Shown piece by piece: positions 9,775 to 20,504 of a DNA stretch of 64,000 nucleotides. The notes beneath the pieces are model-generated. The model saw nothing but the letters and a program-made list of their open reading frames with translations, searched no databases and had not been told where the DNA came from. Both the position numbers and the translations under genes were made by a program. The stretch spans positions 533,424 to 597,423 of the forward strand of contig NZ_JH806633.1 in assembly GCF_000295095.1 (NCBI RefSeq), read 5' to 3'. This DNA is from Actinomyces timonensis DSM 23838 (GTDB lineage Bacteria > Actinomycetota > Actinomycetes > Actinomycetales > Actinomycetaceae). Each line of letters starts with the position of its first letter. Position 1 is the stretch's first letter.

Positions 9775-9987
9775 ATGATGAAGCTCTCCGCACGCAATCA
9801 GCTCAAGGGCACGGTTGTCGCAATCGAGAAGGGCGCCGTGAACGGCGTCGTCAAGATCGAGATCGCCCCGGGCATGGTCGTCACCTCGTCGATCACCAAT
9901 GCGGCGATCGATGAGCTCGGCCTGGCCGTCGGCGCGGAGGCATACGCCGTCGTCAAGGCCTCCTCGGTGATGGTGGCCGTCGACTGA
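9775..9987 (+). CDS. molbindin-like TOBE-domain protein
   Basis: The 70-residue product is a single TOBE/Mop domain (SARNQLKGTVVAIEKGAVNGVVKIEI...VMVAVD), the oxyanion-binding fold of molbindins, which bind molybdate or tungstate in the cytoplasm. AGAAGG lies just upstream of two adjacent ATGs (9775 and 9778), and either could start the protein. No molybdate transporter is next to it: it sits between the antiterminator gene and convergent purT. It is therefore an orphan here; a storage or homeostasis role is inferred from family only. Confidence 0.85.
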   Translation: MMKLSARNQLKGTVVAIEKGAVNGVVKIEIAPGMVVTSSITNAAIDELGLAVGAEAYAVVKASSVMVAVD

Positions 9988-10061
9988 CCGTTGCCAGAGG
10001 CCGGGGCGTGGCGGTCCGCGCGCCCCGGCCTGTGGAAAACCGGCCGGTTTCGTTCCTGATT

Positions 10062-10081
10062 TCGCCCGGTCTCGATGGGAG
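10062..10081. repeat. fragment of the 22-nt repeat family
   Basis: Twenty bases here are identical to 8785-8804, the outer end of the inverted repeat beside the antiterminator gene. The fragment lies between the molbindin gene and the 3' end of purT. It shows that the unit is dispersed rather than a single local hairpin. Confidence 0.6.
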
Positions 10082-10095
10082 AGTGGGGGCTGGGG

Positions 10096-11460
10096 CTAGA
10101 GGAGGACGCGGATGGACTGGGCGGCGCGGGCGGCCCGCTGCCTCGCCTCCTCGACGCTCACGCCCTCCGCTACCGCCACCCCGAGACGGCGGCCCTCATG
10201 CGCCTCCGGCTTGCCGAAGAGCCGCGCCTCCGCGCCCGGAACGGCCAGCGCCTCGGCGACGCCGTCGAATCGCGCGCCCTGGCCCGGAGCCGACGCGCCC
10301 GGGGACTTGATGACCGCCGAGGCGCCCGGCGAGCGCAGGGCCGTGTCCACCGGCAGGCCCAGGAGCGCGCGGGCGTGCAGCTCGAACTCGGACAGCCGCT
10401 GGCTCGCCATCGTCACCATGCCCGTGTCATGCGGGCGCGGCGAGACCTCTGAGAACAGCACCTCCTGGCCGCAGATGAACAGCTCCACCCCGAACACGCC
10501 CCAGCCGCCAAGGGCCTCGGTGATCCGCCCGGCCACCTCGCGGGCGCGCTCGAGCGCCGCTGCTGGCAGCGCCTGCGGCTGCCAGGAGTCGACGTAGTCG
10601 CCGCCCGCCTGGCGGTGGCCGATCGGCTCGCAGAACGAGGTGACGGTGGCGCCCGTGAGCGCGTCACGCGAGCGCACCGTGAGCAGGGTGATCTCGGTGT
10701 CGAAGCGCACGAGGCCCTCCACGATCACCCGGCCCCGATCCACCCGGCCGTCCTCGGCCGCGTGCCGCCAGGCGGCGTCGAGCTCATCGAACGAGCGCAC
10801 CACGGACTGCCCGTGCCCCGAGGAGGACATGACCGGCTTGACGACGCAGGGCAGCCCGACCTCCTCGGCCCCGGCGCGCAGCTCGGCGGGCGAGGAGGCG
10901 AAGACATAGGGGCTCGTGGGCAGGCCCAGCTCCTCCGCGGCCAGGCGCCGGATGCCCTCGCGGTCCATCGTCAGGCGGGCGGCGCGCGCCGTCGGCACCA
11001 CCCGGACACCCTCGGCCTCCACGGCCTCGAGCGCGTCCGTCGCCAGCGCCTCGATCTCCGGGACGACGACCTGCGCCCCGCAGGAGCGGATCGCCGCGGC
11101 CAGCTCGCGCGCGTCGGACATATCGACGGTCAGCGCGCTGTGCGCCACCTGCTGGGCGGGGGCGCCGTCGTAGCGGTCGATGGCGATGACCTCTACGCCC
11201 AGGCGCGCCAGCGCGATCGCCACCTCCTTGCCGAGCTCGCCCGAGCCGAGGAGCGCCACACGGGTCGCCCCGGTGGTCCACGGGGTGCCGAGCGGCAAGA
11301 GCGGCAAGAGCGGCATGAGCGGCACGGTTGGGCCAGCCCCGTCCGTGCGCGAGCCGGCATCGACGACGGCGGAGGCACCGGAGGCGCCGGGAGTCGCGGA
11401 GGCGGGGGAGGGGAGGGAACGACCACTGGTGCGGCTGGAAGCGGCGGCGCTGGTGCTCAT
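10096..11460 (-). CDS. purT: formate-dependent phosphoribosylglycinamide formyltransferase (GART 2)
   Basis: PurT adds formate to GAR using ATP, the third step of purine synthesis. The 454-residue protein is an ATP-grasp enzyme. The N-terminal nucleotide site is [31 protein letters not shown], read here in two parts ([14 protein letters not shown] and EVIAIDRY). The central [16 protein letters not shown] is the glycine-rich ATP-grasp loop, and [17 protein letters not shown] holds the metal-binding residues. About 65 N-terminal residues before the core are low-complexity (Ser/Ala, then [11 protein letters not shown]), longer than in E. coli PurT (392 aa). The ATG at 11460 has CAGGAG upstream; a start inside the low-complexity part is possible. 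It is divergent from rapZ with 155 bases between. Confidence 0.93.
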   Translation of the reverse strand: MSTSAAASSRTSGRSLPSPASATPGASGASAVVDAGSRTDGAGPTVPLMPLLPLLPLGTPWTTGATRVALLGSGELGKEVAIALARLGVEVIAIDRYDGAPAQQVAHSALTVDMSDARELAAAIRSCGAQVVVPEIEALATDALEAVEAEGVRVVPTARAARLTMDREGIRRLAAEELGLPTSPYVFASSPAELRAGAEEVGLPCVVKPVMSSSGHGQSVVRSFDELDAAWRHAAEDGRVDRGRVIVEGLVRFDTEITLLTVRSRDALTGATVTSFCEPIGHRQAGGDYVDSWQPQALPAAALERAREVAGRITEALGGWGVFGVELFICGQEVLFSEVSPRPHDTGMVTMASQRLSEFELHARALLGLPVDTALRSPGASAVIKSPGASAPGQGARFDGVAEALAVPGAEARLFGKPEAHEGRRLGVAVAEGVSVEEARQRAARAAQSIRVLL

Positions 11461-11615
11461 GCGCGTGACTCCTGTGTGGTGGGGCCGGGAACCGCGAGCG
11501 CGCCCTGGCGGCGCAGTGCGGGGAAAGACCGAGAAGATGTCGCGGGGCTCCCCGGAGTCCGAACCCGGTGAGCAGGAGCAGGCTACAGGCCCGCCCGTCA
11601 TGCGATGCTTGACCC

Positions 11616-12617
11616 ATGGAGAACCATCGCACGACGCGGCCCCGGTCCTCCGGCCGCGAGGACGAGGCCGACGACCGGGCCACCGGGCTCCGCCAGGACA
11701 CGGTGCCCATCGAGATCCCCCGGATCGACGAGGCGGCGCCGCCCGTGGCACCGGCCACGAGCCCCCAGATGATCATCGTCACCGGCATGTCCGGGGCAGG
11801 CCGCTCCCGCGCCGCCAACGCCCTGGAGGACCTCGACTGGTACGTCGTCGACAACCTCCCGCCCCAGCTGCTGCCGGCCCTGGCGGGCATGATGACCACC
11901 GTCGGCGCGGGCGTCCATCAGCTGGCCGCCGTCGTCGATGTGCGCAGCCGGGAGTTCTTCTCCCACTTCATGCGCTACCTCGCCGAGGTCCGCGAGAGCG
12001 GGACCAACGTGCGCGTCCTCTTCCTCGACGCCTCCGACGCCGTCCTCGTGCGGCGCTTCGAGTCGTCCCGCCGCCCTCACCCGCTGCAGGGCACCTCGTC
12101 CATCCTCGACGGCATCGAGCACGAGCGCACGCTGCTGGGCGGGCTCAAGGGCACCGCTGACATGGTCATCGACACCACCGACCTGTCCGTCCACGACCTC
12201 GCCCGCCGCGTGCGCGACCTCGTGGCCACCGAGTCCGACCTCGCCCTGCGCGTCAACGTCATGAGCTTCGGCTTCAAGTACGGCCTGCCCGTCGACGCCG
12301 ACCAGGTCCTCGACGTCCGCTTCATCCCCAACCCGTACTGGGTCTCCGAGCTCCGCCACCTGACGGGGCGGGACGCTCCCGTGGCCGAGTACGTCTTCCG
12401 CCAGCCCGGCGCCGCCGCCTTCGTCGACGGCTACGCCGACCTGCTCGCGCCGGCGCTGCCGCACTACGTCGACGAGCTCAAGCCGAACGTCACGATCGCC
12501 GTGGGCTGCACTGGCGGCAAGCACCGCTCCGTGGCCTCCGCCGAGCGCATCTCGGCGCGCCTGCGCTCGCGCGGGTTCCGCGTCAACACCCAGCACCGCG
12601 ACCTCGGACGGGAGTGA
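11616..12617 (+). CDS. rapZ: RNase adapter protein RapZ
   Basis: RapZ/YvcJ is a nucleotide-binding protein; in E. coli it presents a small RNA to RNase E, and in actinobacteria its role is less clear. The 333-residue protein has a P-loop GMSGAGRS (57-64), with Arg replacing the usual Lys as in many actinobacterial members. It also has [16 protein letters not shown] and the C-terminal [15 protein letters not shown] domain that binds RNA or ligand in E. coli RapZ. The first 50 residues are a charged extension. No Shine-Dalgarno is visible: GATGCT ends seven bases before the ATG, so the mRNA may be leaderless. It heads the conserved rapZ-yvcK-whiA cluster and is four bases from yvcK. Confidence 0.95.
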   Translation: MENHRTTRPRSSGREDEADDRATGLRQDTVPIEIPRIDEAAPPVAPATSPQMIIVTGMSGAGRSRAANALEDLDWYVVDNLPPQLLPALAGMMTTVGAGVHQLAAVVDVRSREFFSHFMRYLAEVRESGTNVRVLFLDASDAVLVRRFESSRRPHPLQGTSSILDGIEHERTLLGGLKGTADMVIDTTDLSVHDLARRVRDLVATESDLALRVNVMSFGFKYGLPVDADQVLDVRFIPNPYWVSELRHLTGRDAPVAEYVFRQPGAAAFVDGYADLLAPALPHYVDELKPNVTIAVGCTGGKHRSVASAERISARLRSRGFRVNTQHRDLGRE

Positions 12618-12620
12618 GCC

Positions 12621-13628
12621 ATGCCGACCACCATCGACTCCGGGGGATGGCCCCGGCGCGGGGAGGAGGGCCCCGCTGTCGTCGCCCTGGGCGGCGGCCA
12701 CGGCCTGTCCGCCACCCTGCGGGCTCTGCGGCATGTGACGAGCCGGCTCACGGCGGTGGTCACCGTCGCCGACGACGGCGGCTCCTCGGGCCGTCTGCGC
12801 AAGGAGTTCGACTGCCTGCCCCCGGGCGACCTGCGCATGGCCCTGGCCTCGCTCTGCGACGAGTCGGAATGGGGCCTCACCTGGCGCGACGTCCTCCAGC
12901 ACCGTTTCTCGGGCGAAGGGGAGCTGGACAACCACGCCCTGGGCAACCTCCTCATCCTGGCGCTGTGGCAGCTGCTCGGCGACGAGGTCGAGGGCCTGAG
13001 CTGGGTGGGGCGCCTGCTGGGCATCCACGGCCGGGTCGTCCCGATGAGCGCCTCCCCGCTGGTCATCGAGGCGGACATCGTCAACGGCGAGGAGCGCGCG
13101 CGTGTGAGCGGCCAGGTGGCCGTGGCCAAGACGCGCGGCCGGCTCGAGAACGTCGCCGTCGTCCCCGAGGACGCGCAGGCCCACCCCGAGGCCATCCACG
13201 CCATCGAGGAGGCCGAGTGGGTGGTCCTGGGCCCCGGCTCCTGGTACACCTCCGTCCTGCCCCACGTCATCCTTCCCTCCCTGCGCGAGGCGCTGGTGAC
13301 CACCCGCGCCCGGCGGGCCGTCGTCCTCAACCTGACCGCGCAGAGCGGGGAGACCGATGGCATGACCTCGGCCGATCTCCTGAGGGTCCTGCGCGAGCAC
13401 GCCCCCGAGCTGCGCCTCGACGTGGTCCTCGCCGACCCCTCCACCGTCGAGGACCTCGACGATCTCGAGGAGGTCGCGGGCGCTATGGGCGCAACCGTGA
13501 TCCTCCGGCAGGTGCGCACCGGGGACTCCATGTGCAACCATGACCCCTTGCGGCTGGCCGCCGCCTTCCGGGACGCCTTCGACGGCGTGGTGGGCGATGT
13601 CGGCATCGGCGGCGCGCCGGGGGAGTGA
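12621..13628 (+). CDS. yvcK: YvcK/CofD-family protein (gluconeogenesis factor)
   Basis: The 335-residue product belongs to the YvcK (2-phospho-L-lactate transferase-like) family, which binds UDP-sugars and is needed for normal cell shape on gluconeogenic carbon sources. Family signatures are [17 protein letters not shown] near the N-terminus, [16 protein letters not shown], the DLRMALASL segment, GNLLILALW and the [14 protein letters not shown] motif. The ATG follows the rapZ stop by three bases, so the two are probably translated together. Functional detail is from homologues; nothing in the sequence is unusual. Confidence 0.94.
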   Translation: MPTTIDSGGWPRRGEEGPAVVALGGGHGLSATLRALRHVTSRLTAVVTVADDGGSSGRLRKEFDCLPPGDLRMALASLCDESEWGLTWRDVLQHRFSGEGELDNHALGNLLILALWQLLGDEVEGLSWVGRLLGIHGRVVPMSASPLVIEADIVNGEERARVSGQVAVAKTRGRLENVAVVPEDAQAHPEAIHAIEEAEWVVLGPGSWYTSVLPHVILPSLREALVTTRARRAVVLNLTAQSGETDGMTSADLLRVLREHAPELRLDVVLADPSTVEDLDDLEEVAGAMGATVILRQVRTGDSMCNHDPLRLAAAFRDAFDGVVGDVGIGGAPGE

Positions 13629-13681
13629 CCCGGGGCGCGGCCCAGCCCCTCAGCCAGGCACGAGCGAGGAGAGCGGAAGGT

Positions 13682-14662
13682 ATGTCGCTGACCGTCACCG
13701 TCAAGGACGAGTTGGCGCGCGTGAGCGCGGAGAGCACCGCGCAGCGCCGCGCCCAGGTGGCATCGATGCTGAGATTCGCCGGAGGGCTCCACATCGTCTC
13801 GGGGCGCATCGTCGTCGAGGCCGAGCTCGACCACGGCGGGGCGGTGCGCCGCCTCCACCACGACCTCAAGGAGCTCTTCGGCATGGAGCCCGAGGTCATG
13901 GTCGTCCAGGGTGGATCCCTGCACCGCGGCACCCGGTACGTGCTGCGCGTGAACGAGCGCGGCAAGGAGCTCGCGCGCCTCATCGGGCTCGTCGACGGGC
14001 GCGGCCGCCCCGTGCGCGGCATGCCCGTCGCCGTCGTCCACGGCGTGCGGACCTCAGCCGCCGCGGCCTGGCGGGGCGCCTTCCTCGCCCGCGGCTCGCT
14101 GACCGAGCCGGGCCGCTCCTCCTCCCTGGAGGTCACCTGCCCGGGCTCCGAGGCCGCCCTGGCGCTCGTGGGCGCCGCCCGCCGGTTCGACGTGGCCGCC
14201 AAGGCCCGCGAGGTGCGCGGCACCGACCGCGTTGTCGTGCGCGACGGCGAGGCCATCGGCGTCCTGCTGGACCGGATGGGCGCCAAGGAGGCCTTCACGA
14301 CCTGGGGCGAGCGGCGCAGCCGCCGCGAGTCCCGCGGCACCGCCAACCGCCTGGCCAACTTCGACGACGCCAACCTGCGCCGCTCCGCCCGGGCCGCCGT
14401 CGCCTCGGGGGCGCGCGTGGAGCGGGCCTTCGAAATCCTGGGCGACGACGTCCCGGCCCATCTCATCGAGGCCGGCCGCCTGCGCATCGCCAACAAGCAG
14501 GCCAGCCTCGAGGAGCTCGGCCAGCTCTCCGACCCGCAGCTGACCAAGGACGCCGTCGCCGGGCGCATCCGCCGCCTGCTCGCCATGGCGGACAAGCGCG
14601 CCCACGACCTGGGCATCCCCGACACGGAGTCTGTCCTCACCCCGGACATGCTCGATCTGTAG
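13682..14662 (+). CDS. whiA: DNA-binding protein WhiA
   Basis: WhiA is a DNA-binding protein with a LAGLIDADG-like N-terminal fold and a C-terminal helix-turn-helix; in Streptomyces it drives sporulation septation, and elsewhere it affects division. The 326-residue product shows [13 protein letters not shown] at the start, the [13 protein letters not shown] segment, and the C-terminal helix-turn-helix region ([22 protein letters not shown], split here as [11 protein letters not shown] and [10 protein letters not shown]). The start at 13682 has GGAAGG upstream and matches family starts; an upstream in-frame ATG at 13625 gives a non-conserved tail. It is the last gene of rapZ-yvcK-whiA. Confidence 0.95.
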   Translation: MSLTVTVKDELARVSAESTAQRRAQVASMLRFAGGLHIVSGRIVVEAELDHGGAVRRLHHDLKELFGMEPEVMVVQGGSLHRGTRYVLRVNERGKELARLIGLVDGRGRPVRGMPVAVVHGVRTSAAAAWRGAFLARGSLTEPGRSSSLEVTCPGSEAALALVGAARRFDVAAKAREVRGTDRVVVRDGEAIGVLLDRMGAKEAFTTWGERRSRRESRGTANRLANFDDANLRRSARAAVASGARVERAFEILGDDVPAHLIEAGRLRIANKQASLEELGQLSDPQLTKDAVAGRIRRLLAMADKRAHDLGIPDTESVLTPDMLDL

Positions 14663-14898
14663 CCGCCCGGGGCGGGGAGCCGGCCGCTCGGAAGGCCGTT
14701 ACCAAAGGCGCCGCTTGGGACGTCAGTCCCCCTGCCGCGGGTATCACGAGCCGATCACGCCAGCTGCGTGGAGGCGTTCGCCGAGGGCGTGGATTTGAGT
14801 CGCGCCTCACCGTGCTGTGACGGTAGACTCGGCGAGCCGGCCCACGGATCCCTCGCGGGATCATCCGGCGGGCCGGGGCGCATCGATGGATGCGCTAG

Positions 14899-15951
<1,053 letters not shown>

Positions 15952-16019
15952 ACCAGCGCACGAGCTGAGCCAGCGATCGGGAGGCGCGGCGTGAAGAGCA
16001 CCGTGAGCACCCGATGAAC

Positions 16020-16054
16020 CGACGCCCGCGCACGCCCAGCGTGCGCGGGCGTCG
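16020..16054. terminator. perfect 15-bp hairpin between gap and pgk
   Basis: A perfect 15-bp stem (16020-16034 with 16040-16054) and a 5-nt loop lie 68 bases after the gap stop and 58 before the pgk start. No T tract follows. It could partly terminate gap transcripts or protect their 3' end, allowing different gap and pgk levels. Confidence 0.55.
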
Positions 16055-16112
16055 GCCACCCATCCTCCATCCACCGTTCACCCGAACGCCACAACACACC
16101 TTGAGAGGTTCC

Positions 16113-17306
16113 ATGAAGACCATCGAGTCCCTCGGCGACCTGGCCGGCAAGCGCGTCCTCGTCCGCTCCGACTTCAACGTCCCGCTCGACGCCGACAAGA
16201 ACATCACCGACGACGGCCGCATCCAGGCCGCCCTGCCCACCCTGCGCAAGCTCCTCGAGGCTGGCGCCAAGGTCATCATCACCGCCCACCTGGGCCGCCC
16301 CAAGGGCCAGGCCAACCCCGACTTCTCGCTGGCCCCCGTCGCCAAGCGCCTCGCCGAGGTCACCGGCGTCAAGGTCGTCCTGGCCGAGGACACCGTCGGC
16401 GAGTCCGCCAAGGCCGCCGTCGCCGCCATGAGCGCCGGCGAGATCGTCCTGCTGGAGAACGTGCGCTTCAACGCCGCCGAGACCTCCAAGGACGACGCCG
16501 AGCGCGAGGCCTTCGCCGCCCAGCTCGCCGAGCTCGCCGACGCCTTCGTCTCCGACGGCTTCGGCGTGGTCCACCGCAAGCAGGCCTCCGTCTACGACAT
16601 CGCCAAGATCCTCCCGGCCGCCGCGGGTCTGCTCGTGGTCAAGGAGATCGAGTCCCTCGGCCGCGCCGTCAACAACCCCGAGCGCCCCTACACCGTGGTG
16701 CTCGGCGGCTCCAAGGTCTCCGACAAGCTCGGCGTCATCGCCAACCTGCTGTCCAAGGCGGACCGCCTCCTCATCGGCGGTGGCATGGCCTACACCTTCC
16801 TCGTCGCCCAGGGCTACGAGGTCGGCACCTCCCTGCTGGAGAAGGACCAGGTCGAGACCGTCAAGGGCTACCTGGAGACCGCCAAGGCCAACGGCGTCGA
16901 GCTGCTCCTGCCCGTCGACACCGTCGTCGCCCCGGAGTTCAAGGCCGACGCCCCCGCGACCGTCGTGGCCGCCGACGCCATCCCGGCCGACCAGATGGGC
17001 CTCGACATCGGCCCCAAGACCGCCGAGCTCTTCGGCAAGGCGATCGCCTCGTCCAAGACCGTCGTGTGGAACGGCCCCATGGGCGTCTTCGAGTTCGAGG
17101 CCTTCGCCGCCGGAACGAAGGCCGTGGCCCAGGCCATCAGCGACTCTGACGCCTTCAGCGTCATCGGTGGCGGCGACTCCGCCGCGGCCGTGCGCACCCT
17201 CGGCTTCGACGAGACGACGTTCTCCCACATCTCCACCGGTGGCGGCGCCTCCCTGGAGCTCCTCGAGGGCAAGACCCTGCCGGGCATCGCCGTCCTCGAG
17301 GGCTGA
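16113..17306 (+). CDS. pgk: phosphoglycerate kinase
   Basis: Pgk transfers the acyl phosphate of 1,3-bisphosphoglycerate to ADP. The 397-residue protein has the N-terminal substrate site [13 protein letters not shown], the HLGRPKG loop and [11 protein letters not shown]. Its C-terminal nucleotide-binding domain carries [14 protein letters not shown] and the GGGDSAAAV glycine-rich loop. TTGAGAGG precedes the ATG at 16113; the frame extends further upstream through the hairpin region but without conservation. It lies between gap and tpiA on the same strand, with the biased codons of an abundant protein. Confidence 0.97.
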   Translation: MKTIESLGDLAGKRVLVRSDFNVPLDADKNITDDGRIQAALPTLRKLLEAGAKVIITAHLGRPKGQANPDFSLAPVAKRLAEVTGVKVVLAEDTVGESAKAAVAAMSAGEIVLLENVRFNAAETSKDDAEREAFAAQLAELADAFVSDGFGVVHRKQASVYDIAKILPAAAGLLVVKEIESLGRAVNNPERPYTVVLGGSKVSDKLGVIANLLSKADRLLIGGGMAYTFLVAQGYEVGTSLLEKDQVETVKGYLETAKANGVELLLPVDTVVAPEFKADAPATVVAADAIPADQMGLDIGPKTAELFGKAIASSKTVVWNGPMGVFEFEAFAAGTKAVAQAISDSDAFSVIGGGDSAAAVRTLGFDETTFSHISTGGGASLELLEGKTLPGIAVLEG

Positions 17307-17369
17307 GCGCGGACCGCGCCGCTCCAGCCCCACCTGACCAACCCAACTGACACGAAGGACACCATCGCA

Positions 17370-18152
17370 ATGTCGAACCGCACCCCCCTCATGGCGGGCA
17401 ACTGGAAGATGAACCTGGACCACCTCGAGGCCAACCACCTCGTCCAGGGCATCGCCATGGAGCTCAAGGACGCCGGCCACGACTTCGCCAAGTGCGAGGC
17501 CGTCGTCATCCCGCCGTTCACCGACCTGCGCACCGTGCAGACCGTCGTCGACGCCGACAACCTGGAGATCAAGTACGGTGCCCAGGACGTCTCCATCCAC
17601 GACAACGGCGCCTACACCGGTGAGATCTCCACCGCCATGCTCACCAAGCTCGGCTGCTCCTACGTGGTCATGGGCCACTCCGAGCGCCGCGAGTACCACA
17701 GCGAGTCCGACGAGCTCGTCGGCGCCAAGGCCCGCAAGGCCCTCGACGCCGGCATGACGCCGATCCTGTGCTGCGGCGAGGCCCTCGAGATCCGCAAGGC
17801 CGGCACGCACGTCGAGTTCGTCCTCGGCCAGATCCGCGCCGCCCTCAAGGGCTGGAGTGCCGAGGACGTCGCCAAGATCGTCATCGCCTACGAGCCCATC
17901 TGGGCCATCGGCACCGGCGAGACCGCCACCGCCGACGACGCCCAGGAGGTCTGCGGCGCGATCCGCGCGGCCCTGCGCGAGGACTTCGGCGAGGCCACCG
18001 CTGAGGCCACCCGCGTGCTCTACGGCGGCTCCGCCAAGCCCGGCAACATCGTCGAGCTCATGGCGCAGCCCGACATCGACGGCGCCCTCATCGGCGGCGC
18101 CTCCCTCAAGGCGGACTCCTTCGCGGCCATGTGCCGCTTCTACGCCGCCTGA
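17370..18152 (+). CDS. tpiA: triosephosphate isomerase
   Basis: TpiA interconverts dihydroxyacetone phosphate and glyceraldehyde 3-phosphate. The 260-residue TIM barrel has the substrate lysine in GNWKMN, the catalytic histidine in [10 protein letters not shown], the catalytic glutamate in [11 protein letters not shown] and the phosphate-binding loop [15 protein letters not shown] is upstream of the ATG. It follows pgk by 63 bases and precedes a GC-rich hairpin. Confidence 0.97.
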   Translation: MSNRTPLMAGNWKMNLDHLEANHLVQGIAMELKDAGHDFAKCEAVVIPPFTDLRTVQTVVDADNLEIKYGAQDVSIHDNGAYTGEISTAMLTKLGCSYVVMGHSERREYHSESDELVGAKARKALDAGMTPILCCGEALEIRKAGTHVEFVLGQIRAALKGWSAEDVAKIVIAYEPIWAIGTGETATADDAQEVCGAIRAALREDFGEATAEATRVLYGGSAKPGNIVELMAQPDIDGALIGGASLKADSFAAMCRFYAA

Positions 18153-18160
18153 GCCGGACC

Positions 18161-18209
18161 GGGCGCCGCGCCTCCCGCCGCCACCCATGTGGGCGGGCGG
18201 GCGGCGCCC
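18161..18209 (+). terminator. hairpin after tpiA
   Basis: A perfect 9-bp base stem (18161-18169 with 18201-18209) encloses further G/C pairing and starts 9 bases after the tpiA stop. There is no T tract. It is a plausible end for the triose operon. Confidence 0.5.
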
Positions 18210-18376
18210 GTGACGCAACAGCGACCGGGGCCAGGGCACCTCACAGGAGGCGCGCCCTGGCCCCGGCCCGCGATTCGGGTAGAGTCAGCCACGGTCATCG
18301 CCGCGCGAGCGCTCGCCAGCGGCACATCCGCTCCTGACGGATCCAGCGCGGATCCCTCCACTGAAAGGACGACGGC

Positions 18377-18619
18377 GTGGACATCCTCCGCATCATCCTC
18401 CAGGTGCTCCTCGTTATGTCGAGTTTCTTCCTCATCATGTCGATCCTCCTGCACAAGGGGAAGGGCGGCGGCCTGTCCGACATGTTCGGCGGAGGCATCT
18501 CCTCCTCGGCCGGCTCCTCCGGCGTCGCCGAGCGCAACCTCGACCGCATCACCGTGGGCGTCGGCCTCATGTGGAGCCTGACGATCATCGGCCTCGGGCT
18601 CCTGGTGAAGCTCTCCTGA
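18377..18619 (+). CDS. secG: preprotein translocase subunit SecG
   Basis: SecG is the small auxiliary subunit of the SecYEG channel. The 80-residue protein has two hydrophobic helices (about 3-23 and 57-77) joined by the conserved polar loop [16 protein letters not shown]. The GTG start has GAAAGGACG upstream. A TAGAGT hexamer at about 18278 is a possible -10 element. The position after tpiA is typical of actinobacteria. Its last bases overlap the beginning of the xerD frame. Confidence 0.95.
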   Translation: MDILRIILQVLLVMSSFFLIMSILLHKGKGGGLSDMFGGGISSSAGSSGVAERNLDRITVGVGLMWSLTIIGLGLLVKLS

Positions 18620-19596
18620 CCGCCTCATCCAGCCGCGCAGCAGACCCGCGCGGGGACGCCCTCGAGCGATCCCTGCGCGGGTATCTTGCGCATCTGCGGG
18701 TCGAGCGGGGCCTGAGCGAGAACACCCTGGCCGCCTACCTGCGGGACCTCTCGCGGTACACCGCTTTCCTCAGGGAGCGCGGGATCACCGCGCCCGGCGC
18801 CGTCGCCGAGGAGGACGTCGCCGCCTTCTCCCAGGCCATCCGCACCGGCGAGGACGGCGGGCGGGCCCTGGCGGCCTCCTCAGCCGCGCGCACGGTCACG
18901 GCGGTGCGCGGCTGGCACCGATTCCTCCTCGATGAGGGGACCACGCCGACGGACCCCTCGGCGGCCGTCCGCCCCCCGCAGGTCGGGCGCCGCCTGCCCA
19001 AGGCCCTCAGCGTCGAGGAGGTGCGCGCGCTCCTGGAGGCGGCCGCCGTCGACGACTCGCCCGTGAGCCTGCGCGACCGCGCCCTGCTGGAGATCCTCTA
19101 CGCCACCGGGGCCCGCATCTCCGAGGCCGTCGGCCTCGTCGTCGACGACCTCGATGCGGGCAGCGGCGTCCTCCGGCTGTTCGGCAAGGGCCGTAAGGAG
19201 CGGATCGTCCCCATGGGGCAGTACGCCTGGGCGGCGCTCGACGCCTACCTCGTGCGGGGGAGGCCGAGCCTTGCCGCCAAGGGCAGGGGAGTGCCCGAGG
19301 TCTTCCTCAACACACTCGGGCGGCCCCTGTCCCGCCAGACGGCGTGGAGCATCCTCCAGCAGGCCGCCGCCCGGGCGGGCCTCACCGGCGACGGCGCTGA
19401 CGGGGGCGAGCGGCATATCTCGCCCCACACGCTGCGCCACTCCTTCGCCACCCACCTGCTCGCGGGCGGGGCGGACGTGCGCGTCGTCCAGGAGATGCTC
19501 GGGCACGCCTCGGTGACCACCACCCAGATCTACACGAAGGTGACCGTCGACCACCTCAGGGAGGTCTACGCCACGAGCCATCCCCGGGCTCACTGA
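18571..19596 (+). CDS. xerD: site-specific tyrosine recombinase XerD
   Basis: XerD acts with XerC at dif to resolve chromosome dimers. The catalytic tyrosine-recombinase residues are visible: Arg in [12 protein letters not shown], Lys in [19 protein letters not shown] (His and Arg), [12 protein letters not shown] (His and nucleophile Tyr). The SAM-like N-terminal core-binding domain begins at [18 protein letters not shown]. The start is uncertain. GTG at 18571 is the only canonical in-frame codon near the domain, but it overlaps secG by 49 bases and lacks a ribosome-binding site. CTG at 18616 makes a CTGA overlap with the secG stop and gives a 326-residue protein closer to family length. A good dif site lies at 63144-63171. 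Confidence 0.92.
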   Translation: MEPDDHRPRAPGEALLTASSSRAADPRGDALERSLRGYLAHLRVERGLSENTLAAYLRDLSRYTAFLRERGITAPGAVAEEDVAAFSQAIRTGEDGGRALAASSAARTVTAVRGWHRFLLDEGTTPTDPSAAVRPPQVGRRLPKALSVEEVRALLEAAAVDDSPVSLRDRALLEILYATGARISEAVGLVVDDLDAGSGVLRLFGKGRKERIVPMGQYAWAALDAYLVRGRPSLAAKGRGVPEVFLNTLGRPLSRQTAWSILQQAAARAGLTGDGADGGERHISPHTLRHSFATHLLAGGADVRVVQEMLGHASVTTTQIYTKVTVDHLREVYATSHPRAH

Positions 19597-19640
19597 TGAT
19601 GCCTACTGATGATTCCAGTGCCGTCCGCTACCCTGGCCCT

Positions 19641-20504
19641 GTGAGTGACTCCAAGCAGCCCGGCCTGATCGACCTTCCCGCCCCTGAGCAGAAGGAGTTC
19701 CCCGTCCCCGCGCCCCTGGAGTCCCACGGGCCGGCACGGATCATCTCCATGTGCAACCAGAAGGGCGGCGTCGGCAAGACGACGACGACCATCAGCCTGG
19801 GGGCCTCCCTCGTGGAGTACGGGCGCAAGGTGCTCATCGTCGACTTCGACCCGCAGGGCGCCGCCTCGGCGGGCCTCGGCGTCAACGCCAACGAGCTCGA
19901 CACGACGATCTACGACCTCCTCGTGGCCGCCCGCCCGGACATCCTGCCGGTCATCCACGAGACCTCCATGCCGGGGCTCGACCTCGTGCCCGCCAACATC
20001 GACCTGTCCGCCGCGGAGGTCCAGCTCGTCAACGAGGTCGCCCGCGAGCAGGCGCTCGCCCGGGTGCTGCGCCCCGTCGTCGACGACTACGACGCCATCA
20101 TCGTGGACTGCCAGCCCTCTCTCGGCCTGCTCACGGTCAACGCGCTGACCGCCTCCCACGGCGTCATCATCCCGCTGGAGACCGAGTACTTCGCCCTGCG
20201 CGGCGTGGCCCTCCTCGTGGAGACCGTCGAGCGGATCAAGGACCGCCTCAACCCGCGCCTCGACATCGACGGCATCCTCGCCACCATGGTCGACTCCCGC
20301 ACCCTGCACTCGCGCGAGGTCCTGGAGCGACTCGAGCAGGCCTTCGGCGAGCGCCTCTTCGACACGCGGATCCGCCGCACCGTCAAGTTCCCCGACGCCT
20401 CCGTGGCCGCCGAGCCCATCAACACCTACGCCCCCACGCACGCGGGCACCGAGGCCTACCGGCGCCTGGCCCGGGAGATCATCGCTCGCGGCTGTGTCGC
20501 CTGA
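19641..20504 (+). CDS. parA: ParA-family ATPase (Soj-like, ScpA-associated)
   Basis: This is a deviant-Walker ParA ATPase, similar to the one next to scpAB in Mycobacterium (Rv1708). The signature CNQKGGVGKTTTTISLG contains both Walker A lysines; VLIVDFDPQGAASAGLG and IIVDCQPSLGLLTVNAL follow. The product is 287 residues. GTG at 19641 is preceded by TACCCT and six bases, suggesting a leaderless start. An in-frame ATG at 19596 that overlaps the xerD stop would add 15 residues and cannot be excluded. ScpA begins inside its last codons, so the two are coupled. No ParB or parS is next to it, so this is probably not the origin-proximal partition ATPase. Confidence 0.9.
   Translation: MSDSKQPGLIDLPAPEQKEFPVPAPLESHGPARIISMCNQKGGVGKTTTTISLGASLVEYGRKVLIVDFDPQGAASAGLGVNANELDTTIYDLLVAARPDILPVIHETSMPGLDLVPANIDLSAAEVQLVNEVAREQALARVLRPVVDDYDAIIVDCQPSLGLLTVNALTASHGVIIPLETEYFALRGVALLVETVERIKDRLNPRLDIDGILATMVDSRTLHSREVLERLEQAFGERLFDTRIRRTVKFPDASVAAEPINTYAPTHAGTEAYRRLAREIIARGCVA

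Noticed and set aside
19641-20504. Plasmid-type or origin partition locus
   Set aside because: There is no ParB gene or parS palindrome nearby; the ATPase is of the kind that accompanies scpAB in actinobacteria.
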